A stretch of 64,000 nt of DNA from Escallonia rubra (lineage: Eukaryota > Streptophyta > Magnoliopsida > Escalloniales > Escalloniaceae). Positions 1 through 10,403 of the stretch are shown piece after piece. The first letter of the stretch is position 1. Each line of letters starts with the position of its first letter. A program made the translations under genes and the position numbers. The notes under the pieces were generated by a model, which was not told where the DNA came from, did not search any database, and was given only the letters and a program-made list of their open reading frames with translations. Location of the stretch: NCBI GenBank assembly GCA_033065855.1, contig JAVXUO010003050.1, forward strand, positions 124,001-188,000. The letters run 5' to 3'.

Positions 1-42
1 ATGACTGAAAAAAAAAAAAAACTCTTCATCAAGAGATGTGTT

Positions 43-255
43 GATGAGTTATACTCTGTCTTCTCGAGGAACATTGGCTTGAATGCGTTTGGGGCCCATT
101 TTAGTACCCCGAATGCGTCTAGGCACCAGTTTGGGGCCCCAAAAGCATACAATGGCCAAACTAGGGCCAAGAGGCATTCAAAAACTGGGAAGATAGAGTA
201 CAACTCACGGAGCATTCAGGCCAATGTTACTCGAAAAGATAGAGTATAACTCATT
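43..255. repeat. Imperfect inverted repeat (fold-back)
   Basis: The segment at 43-86 is matched in reverse complement by 212-255, with about 39 of 44 positions identical. The spacer contains further GGGGCCC-rich inverted pieces, and a related inverted segment (the CCTTGGCCC / TTTGGTA motif region) recurs at about 459-540. A short open frame covers this region but shows no protein-like composition. It is probably a remnant of a fold-back or MITE element within intron 2 of the tafazzin gene. No TSD was found. Confidence 0.55.
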
Positions 256-2442
256 AATGCACCAATTGAAGAAGAGATTTTCTTAGCTGTCTCTACTGCT
301 GGGGGCGATTCAGTCTTTTACTCAAGTTCCTCTACAGTTACCCACAGTGCTGCTTCTTCCGGTCCCTATTCCTCAGCGTGAACACCTTTGCTCTCGTACT
401 CGGTAACTGGATCCACAGGGAATTTTTAGAAACCAGTAATACGGAAATAAGATCGGCCTGAATGCCCCTTGGCCCTTGTTTGGTATCAGGCCCCAGTTTG
501 GTACCTCGAATTCCTCTCGGCCCGTTTGAGGCCCTAGGTAAGGGCAAAAAGTTTGTGGGGCTCAATGGGTTTGGCTGGGGTGGCTTGATTGAGCTATCTG
601 AAGTGAAGAGAGGTGATGTGAGTGCTAGCAAGAAAAGGTAACAAAAGGCCGTTGTAACCCCTGGAAAGCTACATCATTCTAAAAGGCTTTTGGGGTGTTG
701 AATATTTCATAAGTGGTACAACTACTGAGCTGGCTTATTAAAGGCGGTAAAGCATTGCATTTCCATATAGGGTGGTGTAAAACACCTCAAAGCGGCAAAT
801 CACCTATACAAGCGACTAATGGTGCCCATTGAGCAAACAGCTTGTGCATGATTACATAGATGTAAGAAGCAAGGGCAGACTGGAGTAAGAATAAGAGTGA
901 CACTTGATGTGGTTCCCTACGAGCTTAACCACATCATAACAAACTTATTCTTTGCTTGGTGAAGTAAAGGAGGAGAGAGAGGTTCTTTTTTTCTTTTTTT
1001 TTTTATGTTTGGGGGGGGGTTGGAGGTTAAATTATGTTAGAAGACCAGTCTTTGGTTTGTGAGGGGCGGCATATGAATCGTATTGGTGGTACATGACTAC
1101 ACCAACATACTAGTATTCTGCGGAGTAGGGCTTCAGTTTGCTATCCCTTTGGAAAGCTGAAGTTTGAGTTGTGAGACGTGGTTGCTTACAGAAAAGAAAG
1201 CTACCCTTTTTCTATAGTTGGGGATTCTTCCACTCTCTTATATAAGAGAAATGTAGAATATTCTTCACAATATTCTAAATGAAGTAAAAAGAAGTCAGCT
1301 ATCTATGCACATCATTAAAATTTCCTAAAGGACAAAAATGTCATCCCGAGGGCCAACACGAACATCATCTCATCATCATTGTCGAAAAATCCTTTGTACC
1401 AAACCACTTGGTAGCATCATCTAGCCAACCAAAAAGATTCTTTCTTCCCCTCGGAAGCATTATCATCTGTCTTATCCAAAGAAGCCCAAACTACACACAA
1501 AGGAATCAAGTTTCAATGACTAGAACACATCTTCCTCTTCCCACTATAACAAACTCCTCAACAAATCCACCAACGCTCTATGCCTAAAGCCACAAACCGC
1601 ACTCTAAATCTGTATTTGTAATCTGCAAAATACTGACCATCGTAAAGCACGTAAAAAAGAAGGGTTGATTAGCACATATAACCACTTCTTCCTGAGCAAA
1701 GACCCCCACTCAAATAACAGTATTTAAGCGATGCCTAATAAGGCTTGCACTAAAGCACTGATGCAAAAAACACATATAGACGGAACCCAAAGAAGACGTT
1801 TTCAGTTGACTGTTTTCCACCTCGAAGATTTCTTTTCTCAGCAAATTAGGTGAAGTCAACGCGCGCAATCATGCATAAAACACTCGTTTGATGGTCCAAT
1901 TTTTATTGCTTGGTCAGTCCAGCTGCTTGCCAAATTGTTAATGTTGCAAGGCAACATATGGGATCAGCCCGAGCAAGAGGCAGTGCAGAAGTGCCGATAG
2001 AGCAGATAATCTTACTCTATATAAGGCAAAAAGGAAAAATTGCGTGATAAAGACTATATGTCCAAATGCACCTTTCGAAGGAGCTAACAGAAGGTGTCTT
2101 CGTTTCCACTCGATGCATTTCATCTAAAGACCATGATAAGCTACTCCAACTACGAAGAAGATTTATTTTACAAGAACCCAACTCTTAAATTTGTAGTGAA
2201 ACATTAGAATATGTATAATGCTCGGTAGTTTAGGATCAGTTACAGCTACTGACATTAAGAACCTTTCAAGTATAACCGAACTTAGCAGATAACTTAATTG
2301 AAAACAAAAGCAAATGGAAAACTCCCCCCCCCCCCCCCCACCCCCCTTCTTGATAAGCAAGAGAAACTGCAGAACTTGACGTGATAGATACAGAAAATCA
2401 ACTGAACATGGGATTTGGCATGAAAAATTAAACAATACACAC
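256..2442. other. Probable tafazzin intron 2 or left-side non-coding DNA
   Basis: I see no coding exon here on either strand. In particular, none of the later tafazzin blocks (the GKCIPI-like, TFPEG-like or RRLKWG-like motifs) can be read on the minus strand. The stretch is AT-rich, with a pure C tract near 2324-2346 and a perfect short palindrome (CTCTTATATAAGAG) near 1234-1247. The remaining tafazzin exons are either beyond position 1 or lost. Confidence 0.4.
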
Positions 2443-3596
2443 CAACTCGGAAAAAGTATGACAGCACCGTATTTTTGAAGCATATGTCTTCGGCAGCAAG
2501 TACCCATCGTGCCACCTTCGCGTCTGATGTAGGAAAACCTTTAAAACCCCACATAAGTGGGTCATCTAACCTGCAATATTTGGAAAAATGGGAGAGGAGT
2601 CACATAACAATTTTCAGTTCACTTTCTGCTTCCGCAAACAAATGAATAATGTTCAACAGCTTTTTGACTTTATGAGTCTACAGCATTTAGAATGAGAGCA
2701 TTAATTCCAATGATACATTTTCTTTTCACTTTGCTCGTTATCAACGTTTCAACAAATTTCAAAATCCATGAGACCAGTAGTGGAACCATATTGTATACTG
2801 GATGGGGGCCTTTAACATCGATTCAAGCTTTGCAAAAAACCCTATACGTTCATGCACTTCTCAGGTGTTTGACAACTCCACAAATTGATATGCACGTGTC
2901 AAAAACAAATCCAAATGGAAAGGAATAGTATCAGCAATTTCTTAGCTTTTTTACCAAAGGTTGTTCCCAGTGTCTCACCGTGATTCAAACAAGTGCAAAT
3001 GCTGGGACTCAGATGATTTCAAAACAAGTAAACCAAATTGACATATTGAGGAACAACTTTTTAGCACAAATTGGGACTTAAGGATTTACAACACAAAACA
3101 CCAGGCTAATGAGAAATTGATTGGAGCGAAATGCATGCACAGTATAAACAGAACAATACTCCCTCCGTTTCATCTGATTTTCTGCTTTGACTTTTTAATC
3201 CTAGGATACATTTCGCGGTACATAAAAACATAAATTAGTGTCATTTTTCTCTTGGGAAGTCAAATGTTTACATGTATTAAATGTATCTATGAACTCGTAA
3301 AAAGTCAAAAGGGAAAAATCCAACAGAACGTAGACGCAAGGGAGTGAATGTGAAAGAAGGTAAGGGAGGGACTGACTGACTGACGTGGACATATGATTGC
3401 TGACGGTGATGAGGGGAACGCCGGGAGGCCGAGACTTGACGAGGCGGAGGAGGGTGTCGCCATTGTGGACGGTGGTGGTGTTGAGCAGATTCACCACCAC
3501 CTTGGCGAATGCGGCGGCCGCCGCCACCGCCATCCTTCGTGGTGCTCCTCCCAGGTGGTTCGGCTGCGCCGTCCACTCCATCTTTCGCCCGCCCAT
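2443..3596 (-). CDS. TAZ: Tafazzin-type lysophospholipid acyltransferase, exons 1-2 (partial gene)
   Basis: Two coding exons can be joined on the minus strand: 3596-3385 and 2570-2443. Exon 1 starts at ATG 3596 (MGGRKMEW...) and ends ...SNHMST after a GTCAG donor. Exon 2 opens after a TGCAG acceptor and reads LDDPLMWGFKGFP... to ...SYFFRVG before a GT donor. The junction is in frame and creates the acyltransferase HX4D motif (N-H-M-S-T-L-D-D), with H and D encoded by different exons. The N-terminal blocks MEW..., NLLNTTTVHN and SRPPGVPLITVSNHMST are characteristic of plant tafazzin, which transfers acyl chains between phospholipids such as cardiolipin, mainly at mitochondrial membranes (family knowledge). 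About 113 residues are visible; the family is much longer. The remaining exons are not found down to position 1, so the gene is either cut by the window edge or truncated. Confidence 0.8.
3157..3346. mobile_element. Stowaway-like MITE in tafazzin intron 1
   Basis: The left end reads TA followed by CTCCCTCCGTTTCATCTG, the classic Tc1/mariner Stowaway terminus. The right end is a degenerate inverted copy finishing ...GCAAGGGAG near 3345. The element is about 190 bp, AT-rich and has no open frame. It lies between tafazzin exon 1 (ends 3385) and exon 2, just inside the intron. Confidence 0.6.
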
Positions 3597-4097
3597 CGCT
3601 TCCAATACTTGTTCGCAACTGCCACCGCAAAACCACCACTTGCTACCTCTATCAAATATGAAATGAAAGTATGTGTCCGTCTTCCTAACCACCTCCAGGC
3701 TCCAATCCAATTGAGAGTCCGCAGCTGCGTCGATTTCAGTTTCCCGATGGCTGTGAATCTGTCTCTAAAAGTTTCAACAAGTTGACGTAATTCACTTTAA
3801 TAAGTCAAAAAAAAAAAACCGAAGTCAATTTTCTACATATTTTAGTATTTTAATTTCCAGTCATTCAAAATTATACAAAGGCTGACCTCTAATTTAACAA
3901 AATTACTCAAATTCATGTGATTTTGAGTAGTTATTCTTCTTTCCAAATAAAACTTACATAACAAGTGTGTCACTTGTCATGCAAAAAAATATATTGCACC
4001 AAAAGCGATGTTGGCATTCTATTGACGTAGATGGATAAATGGAAGATGAATTCTCAATGTTTTTTAGTTGAAATAGTTTCAGCGTTCGTTGAACTTG
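3597..4097. promoter_or_regulatory. Tafazzin upstream region cut by a retrotransposon
   Basis: About 500 bp separate the tafazzin start codon from the TSD (ACTTG, 4093-4097) of the retrotransposon insertion. The segment is AT-rich and must hold the 5' UTR and proximal promoter. No TATA box was assigned with confidence. Native upstream sequence resumes at 13983. Confidence 0.4.
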
Positions 4098-4413
4098 TGA
4101 TGCCAAGGAAAGTGGGTTCGTACTTACGTGGAGGTGCCACAAAGGCTGCAGTCCGAGTCAGCTTCCAAGTATGTTGATGTGAGACACAGCAAGGGTGGAA
4201 TAAGGACAGAGACCAAGGGCTTCCCAGACAGAGCTTGAGGGTGGCAGTGCTGCGAGGGCGATAGCGCAGGATGAATATACGACGACAGTCACAGTCCGAT
4301 GCTTAGGTCCAAAGTCAGGGTCATGTATGTTTCTCTCTCTAGGATTCTAGAGTGAGAAAGTGAAATTGTGATAGTGAGAGAAGTCCAAACGTCCAAATGA
4401 ATTCTCAAGACCT

Positions 4414-4423
4414 CTATTTATAG
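4414..4423 (-). promoter_or_regulatory. LTR TATA-like box
   Basis: CTATAAATAG on the minus strand. It is conserved at the same place in the 5' LTR (12161-12170) and in both LTRs of the second family member (58346-58355 and 63694-63703), always oriented toward gag. Confidence 0.6.
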
Positions 4424-4829
4424 AGATTGAGATGATGATGTCATTAACCGACACGTGGCGCTCCCTGGGAGTGACACGTCACCAGGGGGTCCACGGGTGC
4501 CGGTGCTCCACGGACTGTCGAATCGCATATTCATCCGGCCTGCCCCGCACAGCGTCGCTCTGTCTGTCTGGAAAGACTGGCTCCCACCGCATCGGTGTGG
4601 CCAGAGAACCCCCTTGATCTAGCCTCCAATCCAAGCCCTTGCGGAGTCCCACAGGCCTGGCAGCGGTGGGGAAGACCCGACGCCCAACTGCCAGGTGAAC
4701 TAGGCGCGATGCCCTCCGAAGACCTGCTCCCGTCTCGGAGTGACCCGGGGGTCATAGTCCCTAGGGGTGCCGACGCAAGCCCCCAGTGCCAGAGCACGTA
4801 GGCCAGTCACGCAGGCACCCTGACGGAGA

Positions 4830-5500
4830 TAGTGTCCCGGAGGAGTCGCCTATTCCGCAGGCCAAGGTAGCATCCCGGAGGAGCCGTCTACCTGACCGGC
4901 CAAGGTAGCATCCTGGAGGAGCCGTCTACCTGGCAGAAGGGGAGTCTTCGTGCCGGAGCACTTGGAGCTCCCTGACAGAGATAGTGTCCCGGAGGAGTCG
5001 CCTATCCCCGCAGGTGAGTCCTTGTGCCGGAGCACTCGGAGCATGTCAAGGTAGCATCCCGGAGGAGCCGTCTACCCGACTGGCCGAGGTAGCATCCCGG
5101 AGGAGCCGTCTACCTGGCGGAAGGGGAGTTGAAGAGCTCCCTGGCAGAGATAGTGTCCTAGAGGAGTCGCCTATCCCCGCGGGTGAGTCCTTATGCCGGA
5201 GCACTCGGAGCATGTCGAGGTAGCATCCCGGAGGAGCCGTCTACCTGGCGGAAGGGGAGTTGAAGAGCTCCCTGGCAGAGATAGTGTCCCGGAGGAGTCG
5301 CCTATCCCCGCGGGTGAGTCCTTATGCCGGAGCACTCGGAGCATGTCAAGGTAGCATCCCGGAGGAGCCGTCTACCCGACTGGCCGAGGTAGCATCCCGG
5401 AGGAGCCGTCTACCTGGCGGAAGGGGAGTTGAAGAGCTCCCTGGCAGAGATAGTGTCCCGGAGGAGTCGCCTATCCCTGCGGGTGATGTACACTCCGGAG
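4830..5500. repeat. Minisatellite, ~170-bp unit, in 3' LTR
   Basis: Units begin around GAGATAGTGTCCCGGAGGAG and recur near 4978, 5147, 5277 and 5447, a spacing of about 170 bp with one shortened unit of about 130 bp. Each unit contains up to two copies of a shorter repeat around GGTAGCATCCCGGAGGAGCC. The array is also present in the 5' LTR at about 12570-13250 with a different unit arrangement. Confidence 0.85.
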
Positions 5501-5844
5501 AGTGGGTTGAAGCATGTTCCATGACCAAGGCAACGCATGGTGTGATGAATGAGTGTGGTGCCCGGGGGTATGATGACATGATTGTGGCGCATGGGCGCGA
5601 TGAAGTGAGTAAGGTGCCGGGAGCACGTCTATGTCAATGGCGCGGCGCATGGGCGCGACATAGTGCGTATAGTGCCGGGGGCACGGTAGTGTGACAGAGA
5701 GCCTAGGGGCACGGCTGTATCAGCGGCGCGGCGCATGGGCGCGGCAGAGTGTTGGAGTGTGACGCCCGAACGTCGGTGACGGGGGTCACGGAGACGACGT
5801 CCGGGCGACGGACGATGAGCGTCGTGGAGTTGTGTCTAGGCGAC

Positions 5845-6090
5845 GGGGTCGCAGAGTTGTGTCCGGGCGACGGGGGTCGCGGAGTTGTGTCCGGGCGACG
5901 GGGGTCGCGGAGTTGACGTCCGGACGACGGGCGACGGGGGTCGCGGAGTTGTGTCCGGGCGACGGGGGTCGCGGGGTTGACGTCCGGACGACGGGCGACG
6001 GGGGTCGCGGAGTTGACGTCCGGACGACGGGGGTCGCGGAGTTGACGTCCGGACGACGGGGGTCGCGGAGTTGACGTCCGGACGACGGGC
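5845..6090. repeat. GC-rich minisatellite, 28-36-bp units, in 3' LTR
   Basis: Tandem copies of a unit around GGTCGCGGAGTTGTGTCCGG, alternating with a variant containing GACGTCCGGACGACGGGCGA. The corresponding block in the 5' LTR is at about 13575-13825. The open frames crossing it on both strands are by-products of the repeat. Confidence 0.85.
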
Positions 6091-6252
6091 GACGTGCGAC
6101 GGTCGAAGTGGCATGAGGCTTGGTCACGTTACTTGAGCGTGCATGCTTTGACCGGTTGTGAGCGTTGAAAATGTATGTTGCTTGTGCGGACGTGTCATGC
6201 AAAATGGGGCCGCAGTGGGCCTTTTGGGTACGACCAGAATAGGTTGGGAACA

Positions 6253-6264
6253 TAAGCCCCCTGC
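6253..6264 (-). other. Polypurine tract of TR-GAG element
   Basis: On the minus strand GCAGGGGGCTTA directly precedes the LTR start TGTTCCC. The same tract precedes the 3' LTR of the second copy at about 60250-60261, which supports its role as the plus-strand primer. Confidence 0.7.
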
Positions 6265-8026
6265 GTGTGGTGTGCGCGGAGGGGCAACCCGAGCGGGCAC
6301 CGCACGCATGAATACTTAGCAAGATTTTATGTTGTTTGGCCGGAGCGTTGTTGAGGTCGTCAATGCGTGATGATGAAGAGTAGGTGGCTCGAGCCACCTC
6401 GTGCACCACCTACGAAAGCTTGGAATGCTTGGGGGTTGAGACCAAGGCACGATGATAGGGCGCAGGGGCGCGAGCATGTAAACGGCGCCCGGGCGACGGA
6501 CGACGAGTGTCGCGGAGACGTCACCCAGGCGATGGGCGACAAGCGTCGTGAAGACGGCGCGCGGGCGCTGGCGATGAGCATTAGAGAATGAATAGGAGTA
6601 AGTGGTTCGAGCTATCTCGCGCACCACCTACCAAAGGCGTTGATGTCGAGGGACATCATCATGAGGGGCGCGATAAGGGCGCAGTCAGACGTCGCGATGC
6701 AGGGGCAGTCCACGACGGGCGCATAGGCACGAGCAATGCGCGTCGGTCAAATACGTTGATGTCAGGGACATCGGGACGAGGGGCGCGACAAAGGCACGGT
6801 CGGGCGTCGCGATGCAGGGGCAGTCCACGACGGGCGCAAGGGCGCGAGCAATGGAAGGCGATCGATGTTGCAAGCAAAAAAAAAAAATTTTTTTTTTTTT
6901 TGAAGTGCTTGGCCTTGGTTGTCGGCCTTTGGATGGATATGGGGAGGTCGAAGATGGCGGGGTGGAGTTGGGTGTTGTACTTGAAGTGAGGAAGTTATGG
7001 GTATGAAGGGAAATGAGAGATGGAGAGGTGGTGGAAGGTTGATGACCTTGGTATGGGGAAGGCCGAAATGGATGGCCTTGATGGTGGCCGAAGGTGAAGG
7101 GAGGGGGAAGAAGATGAAGGCCGAAGGTTGGAAGGGAAGGGAGGCCAAGGCCGAGGGTGGAAGGAGGTGGAGGTGGGAGGATGGAAGAGAGGAAGGCGAA
7201 GGGTGGAGATGGGCCGAGGCCGAAGGGGGAGGGGGAGGGGTGGCCGAAGCCGAGGGGGGCGCGGGTGGGGGGAGGAGAGAGGGGGGGAAGGGAGGGGGGG
7301 CCGAGGCCGAGGGGGTAGGGGGGATGGCCGAGGCCGAAGGGGGATGGGGAGGAAGGGGGAAGGGAGGCGGCGGCGGCCTGCCGCGGGGGGAAAGGAAGAA
7401 GGAAGGGGCGGGGGGAAGAGAGGAGAGGGAAAGGGAAGAGGGGAAGGAGGGGGGGCGGGGTCGGCCTAGGGGAGGGGGTGGGGAGGCCGAGGCCGAGGGG
7501 GAGCGGGGGAGGAAGGAGGAAGGAAGGGGAAATGAAGAAAGAAAAAAGGGGGAAGAATGGGGCGGCAGCGGCGGCAGGGTGCCGCGACGCGAGGCCAAGG
7601 GGGGAGGAGGGCGGGGGAGAGAAGGGAAGAGAAAGGGAGGTGGGGGCGAGGCCGAGGGTCGTCGGTCGGCGGAGGAGAGGCGCGACAGGAGGCCGAAGGG
7701 CTTGGCGGCGCCGCAAGGGGGCTGGGCGGCGCATGAGGAGAAGAGAAAGAGATGGTGAAATTTAGGTTTAGGGTTTTCTGGGAGGGGCGCGGGTCGGATG
7801 GGTTGGGTCGGTTCGGGTTCGGGTCGGGGAACTGCGCACACAGAGAGAGAAAGAGGAGGCGCGGGTCACGGTTCGGAGCGGGTCCGGGCGCGCGGGTCAC
7901 GGTTCGGAGCGGGTCCGGGCGCGCGGGTCACGGTTCGGAGCAGTCCGGGCGCGCGGGTCAGCTGGTTCGCGGGTAGGGTTTGGTTAGTTTTTTTTGAAAT
8001 TTGAAATTCAAATAAAATAATAATAA

Positions 8027-8065
<39 letters not shown>

Positions 8066-8850
8066 TAGAACAGCCCTAAAGAGGGAGCCCCCAAGAAGAT
8101 TTTCACAATTTGCAAAATGGGAGTGAGAGAAAATGGGATGGGAGAAGAATGAAGCTTTTCCATGAGAAAGAGAGAAGTTGTTTATGAAGTGGGGAAAGGG
8201 TGATGAGGTGTTGGATGGTGAGGGAGGAGAGGAAAGTGTGAGAGGGAGAGTGATGAGAGCATGAATGTGGGGAGATGAAAAACTTGAAAAATTTTCTAAG
8301 TGTTGAATTTTTATTTTTTTTTGAGTTCGGGCAAGGATGCTAAGGGGAGGCCGTTGAGGGTGGTGATTGATGACTGGTTGCGAAAAAAATAAAAAATTTT
8401 CTAAGTGTTGTGCTGAGACAAGGATGCCGAGGAAGACCACTGAGGATGATCATCGATGACCGGTTGCGAAAAAAATGAAATTTTTTCTAAGTGTTGAGAA
8501 AAGTGAATGCAGGATGATAATGCGACCGTAGCAGCGCGGCTCGAGCCACCCCGCGCACCACGTACCAAGTCATTGCAATGTGAGGCCGAAGGGATTGGGA
8601 AAGGGTGAAGCCCCCGAGGGAGTGGGTGATGGCATGAAGGGTGATATCAAGAGACTTGTGCAAGAGCAATATAACTTGAAAATTTTCTAAGTCCGGAAAA
8701 TGGAACTTCATTGATAACGAAGGATAGGCAGCATGCCTTGATACATGGGTATGACGTACATGGAAACTTGCAAAATGACCGAAAAAATTACAAGTGTGAA
8801 AAATGCACTAAGGCATGCCAAGGCTTGGTCGAGTAGGTCATATGTCCCGT
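6265..8850. other. Non-coding GC-rich interior of TR-GAG element
   Basis: There is no recognisable gene here. The region holds a palindromic motif (AGGTGGCTCGAGCCACCT, 6382-6399), a tandem pair of about 115 bp at about 6652-6850, an A-run/T-run at about 6877-6901, a purine-rich plus-strand tract at about 7080-7745, three 31-bp repeats at about 7862-7960, an (AT)n tract at about 8031-8060, and two to three copies of a ~120-bp unit at about 8285-8500 that includes TTTTCTAAGTGTTG. Long open frames on both strands (for example 6685-7841) are proline/serine or glycine/arginine low-complexity artefacts. Confidence 0.7.
7862..7960. repeat. Three tandem 31-bp GC-rich repeats
   Basis: The unit begins GGGTCACGGTTCGGAGCGGG and repeats three times at exact 31-bp spacing. 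The last copy is shortened. It sits within the non-coding interior of the TR-GAG element. Confidence 0.85.
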
Positions 8851-8852
8851 AC

Positions 8853-10403
8853 TTAGAGTTTGAGCTCTCCGGATGCAATCTTGTCGGCGAAGACAAACTT
8901 GAGGCCCCTGCACCACTTGAGGCCATGACCGAACTTCCGATGATAGGGGCAGTAGTTGTGATGGGCTAAGTCTTCCGGGGTAGGTTCATTGTCGACATTG
9001 GGCAGGGTTATGGCATTGTCGTCGATCCATGTCTCGAGGAGATTTTTAACAGTCTTCAAGTCACACGGGTATTCCGGGGCAGGCATTGGTTGCCCTCTCT
9101 TGTCAGGGCGCCCGTCCCTTCCTTGGGACTGACGCTTACGGTTGTTGTCGTCGTTACTAGCTGCTTCCATCGTCGCGGCCACGGCAATATGAGGTTGGGG
9201 CTTTGGGGTCTTTGACGGACCGACCGAGTCATAGGTGCGTCGTGCAGCTTCCTTGAGATGTCTCCAAGACCGAAGCTGGAGGTTTTCAAGGTAGACCCTG
9301 TAGGTGTCCTTCATGTTCTTGATGCAAATGGGTACAAGGGTTTCATCTTTGCTGAAGTCAGTGCATTCCAAGCACTTGTGATGAAATCGCGTAACATAGG
9401 TGTTGAGGTCTTCCCCGGGATTCTGGCGGATCCCGGCAATGTCAACGATGGTCACACGTTCCGTCTCATAGTGAAACTTGTCAAGGAAGAGCTGGACCAT
9501 GTCGGACCATGAGTGGATAGTACTGTCAGGAATCTGATGATACCAAGAGTAGGCGAGGCCAGTCAGGGACTTGTGAAATTCCCGAAGCTTCAAAGTGTCG
9601 TCTTCCCCATAGTGCTCGAGGGAGCCAGCAAAACGGGTGAGATGCTCGCGGGCGTTGCCTTCTTTGCCGTTGAACAAGGTGAAGGATGGTTGCTTGTACT
9701 TGACAGGGTAGGGCTTAGTAGCGAGGCTGCCAAAGTAGGGAGCATGACCTGACAGCTTAGAGGGGGAGTGGGGTAAGGATGACTGCTTGAGACGGTGAAG
9801 GAGGGCATCAAGGTCATGCTTGGTGACGTACGACGCATGTGAGGGTTTGTGCCCTGTCGTGATGATCCGAGCACCAGAGCCCCCAGACGGTACAACCTGA
9901 GGCATTGAGGGGATGACGATGGTAGAGAGGGGTTGATGGTGGTGAGCAACTTGTTGGGGCATGGTTTGCACATGGGTAGAGATGTCATTTGCTGGAGGCC
10001 GGTCGTCAGGAAAGGTCGACTGGAGTAAGCCGGGGGATTGACTTGTGTTTAGGTTTCGACTAGTTATGTTCGGGTTAGGCTCCATCTCAATTGATTCGTG
10101 AGTCTCCGAAGTGCTTCGAGCAAGGGCAATGAGTGGCGCCGGGGGCTGAGGTGCCGCGAGTCTTACTGTCGAGGGCCCGGAGGACCAAGGCAGCGGTGGT
10201 CGCGACACTGGGGCTTGAGCAGTGTCCAAAACTAGCCCAGGTCTTGAAGGTTGGATATGAGCAGGAGGGGCCAAACCTGGATCTTGGGATAACACGGGGT
10301 GAGTAATGGGCACAGGGTGCAGAGCTCTAAGGCTTTGGGAAATCGGTGATTGTGAAGTCAAGACTTGGATTGATTTTTGCATTTCCACCATGGCTGTCAT
10401 AAG
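8853..10403 (-). CDS. gag: Retrotransposon Gag, main part
   Basis: The minus-strand open frame runs from upstream of 10403 to the stop at 8853. After a proline/serine-rich N-terminal segment comes a retrotrans_gag-type capsid core (around FNGKEG...HLTRF...W..M...FLDKF, about 9700-9450). It ends with a zinc-knuckle-like motif C-x2-H-x4-H-x4-C (CPYHRKFGHGLKWC) near 8930. Gag packages element RNA into particles. The frame formally opens at 10523, but everything upstream of about 10403 is foreign sequence; the natural N-terminus is at 11775. No pol follows. Confidence 0.75.
   Translation of the reverse strand, partial: LMTAMVEMQKSIQVLTSQSPISQSLRALHPVPITHPVLSQDPGLAPPAHIQPSRPGLVLDTAQAPVSRPPLPWSSGPSTVRLAAPQPPAPLIALARSTSETHESIEMEPNPNITSRNLNTSQSPGLLQSTFPDDRPPANDISTHVQTMPQQVAHHHQPLSTIVIPSMPQVVPSGGSGARIITTGHKPSHASYVTKHDLDALLHRLKQSSLPHSPSKLSGHAPYFGSLATKPYPVKYKQPSFTLFNGKEGNAREHLTRFAGSLEHYGEDDTLKLREFHKSLTGLAYSWYHQIPDSTIHSWSDMVQLFLDKFHYETERVTIVDIAGIRQNPGEDLNTYVTRFHHKCLECTDFSKDETLVPICIKNMKDTYRVYLENLQLRSWRHLKEAARRTYDSVGPSKTPKPQPHIAVAATMEAASNDDNNRKRQSQGRDGRPDKRGQPMPAPEYPCDLKTVKNLLETWIDDNAITLPNVDNEPTPEDLAHHNYCPYHRKFGHGLKWCRGLKFVFADKIASGELKL

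Larger units (their letters stand above)
4098..6252 (-). repeat. 3' LTR of the TR-GAG element
   Basis: On the plus strand it begins TGATGCCAAGG and ends GGTTGGGAACA, giving TG...CA termini, 2155 bp. It matches 11843-13982 base for base over long stretches. Two blocks of tandem repeats lie inside it, at about 4830-5500 and 5845-6090. A CTATAAATAG TATA-like box lies at 4423-4414 on the minus strand. Confidence 0.9.

Noticed and set aside
1-249. 82-codon frame at the window start
   Set aside because: It lies over an inverted repeat, has a poly-lysine start from an A run and no protein signature.
4432-5694. Small coding genes within the LTR array
   Set aside because: Frames follow the ~170-bp repeat period and recur in the second LTR; not independent genes.
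5786-6409. Open frames of up to about 200 codons in the LTR
   Set aside because: They are read through the GC-rich minisatellite and also exist on the other strand; the other LTR copy shows the same repeat-driven pattern.
6685-7841. Open frames of about 250-360 codons on both strands
   Set aside because: Proline/serine or glycine/arginine low complexity caused by a purine-rich tract inside a retrotransposon; no domain and no neighbour support.
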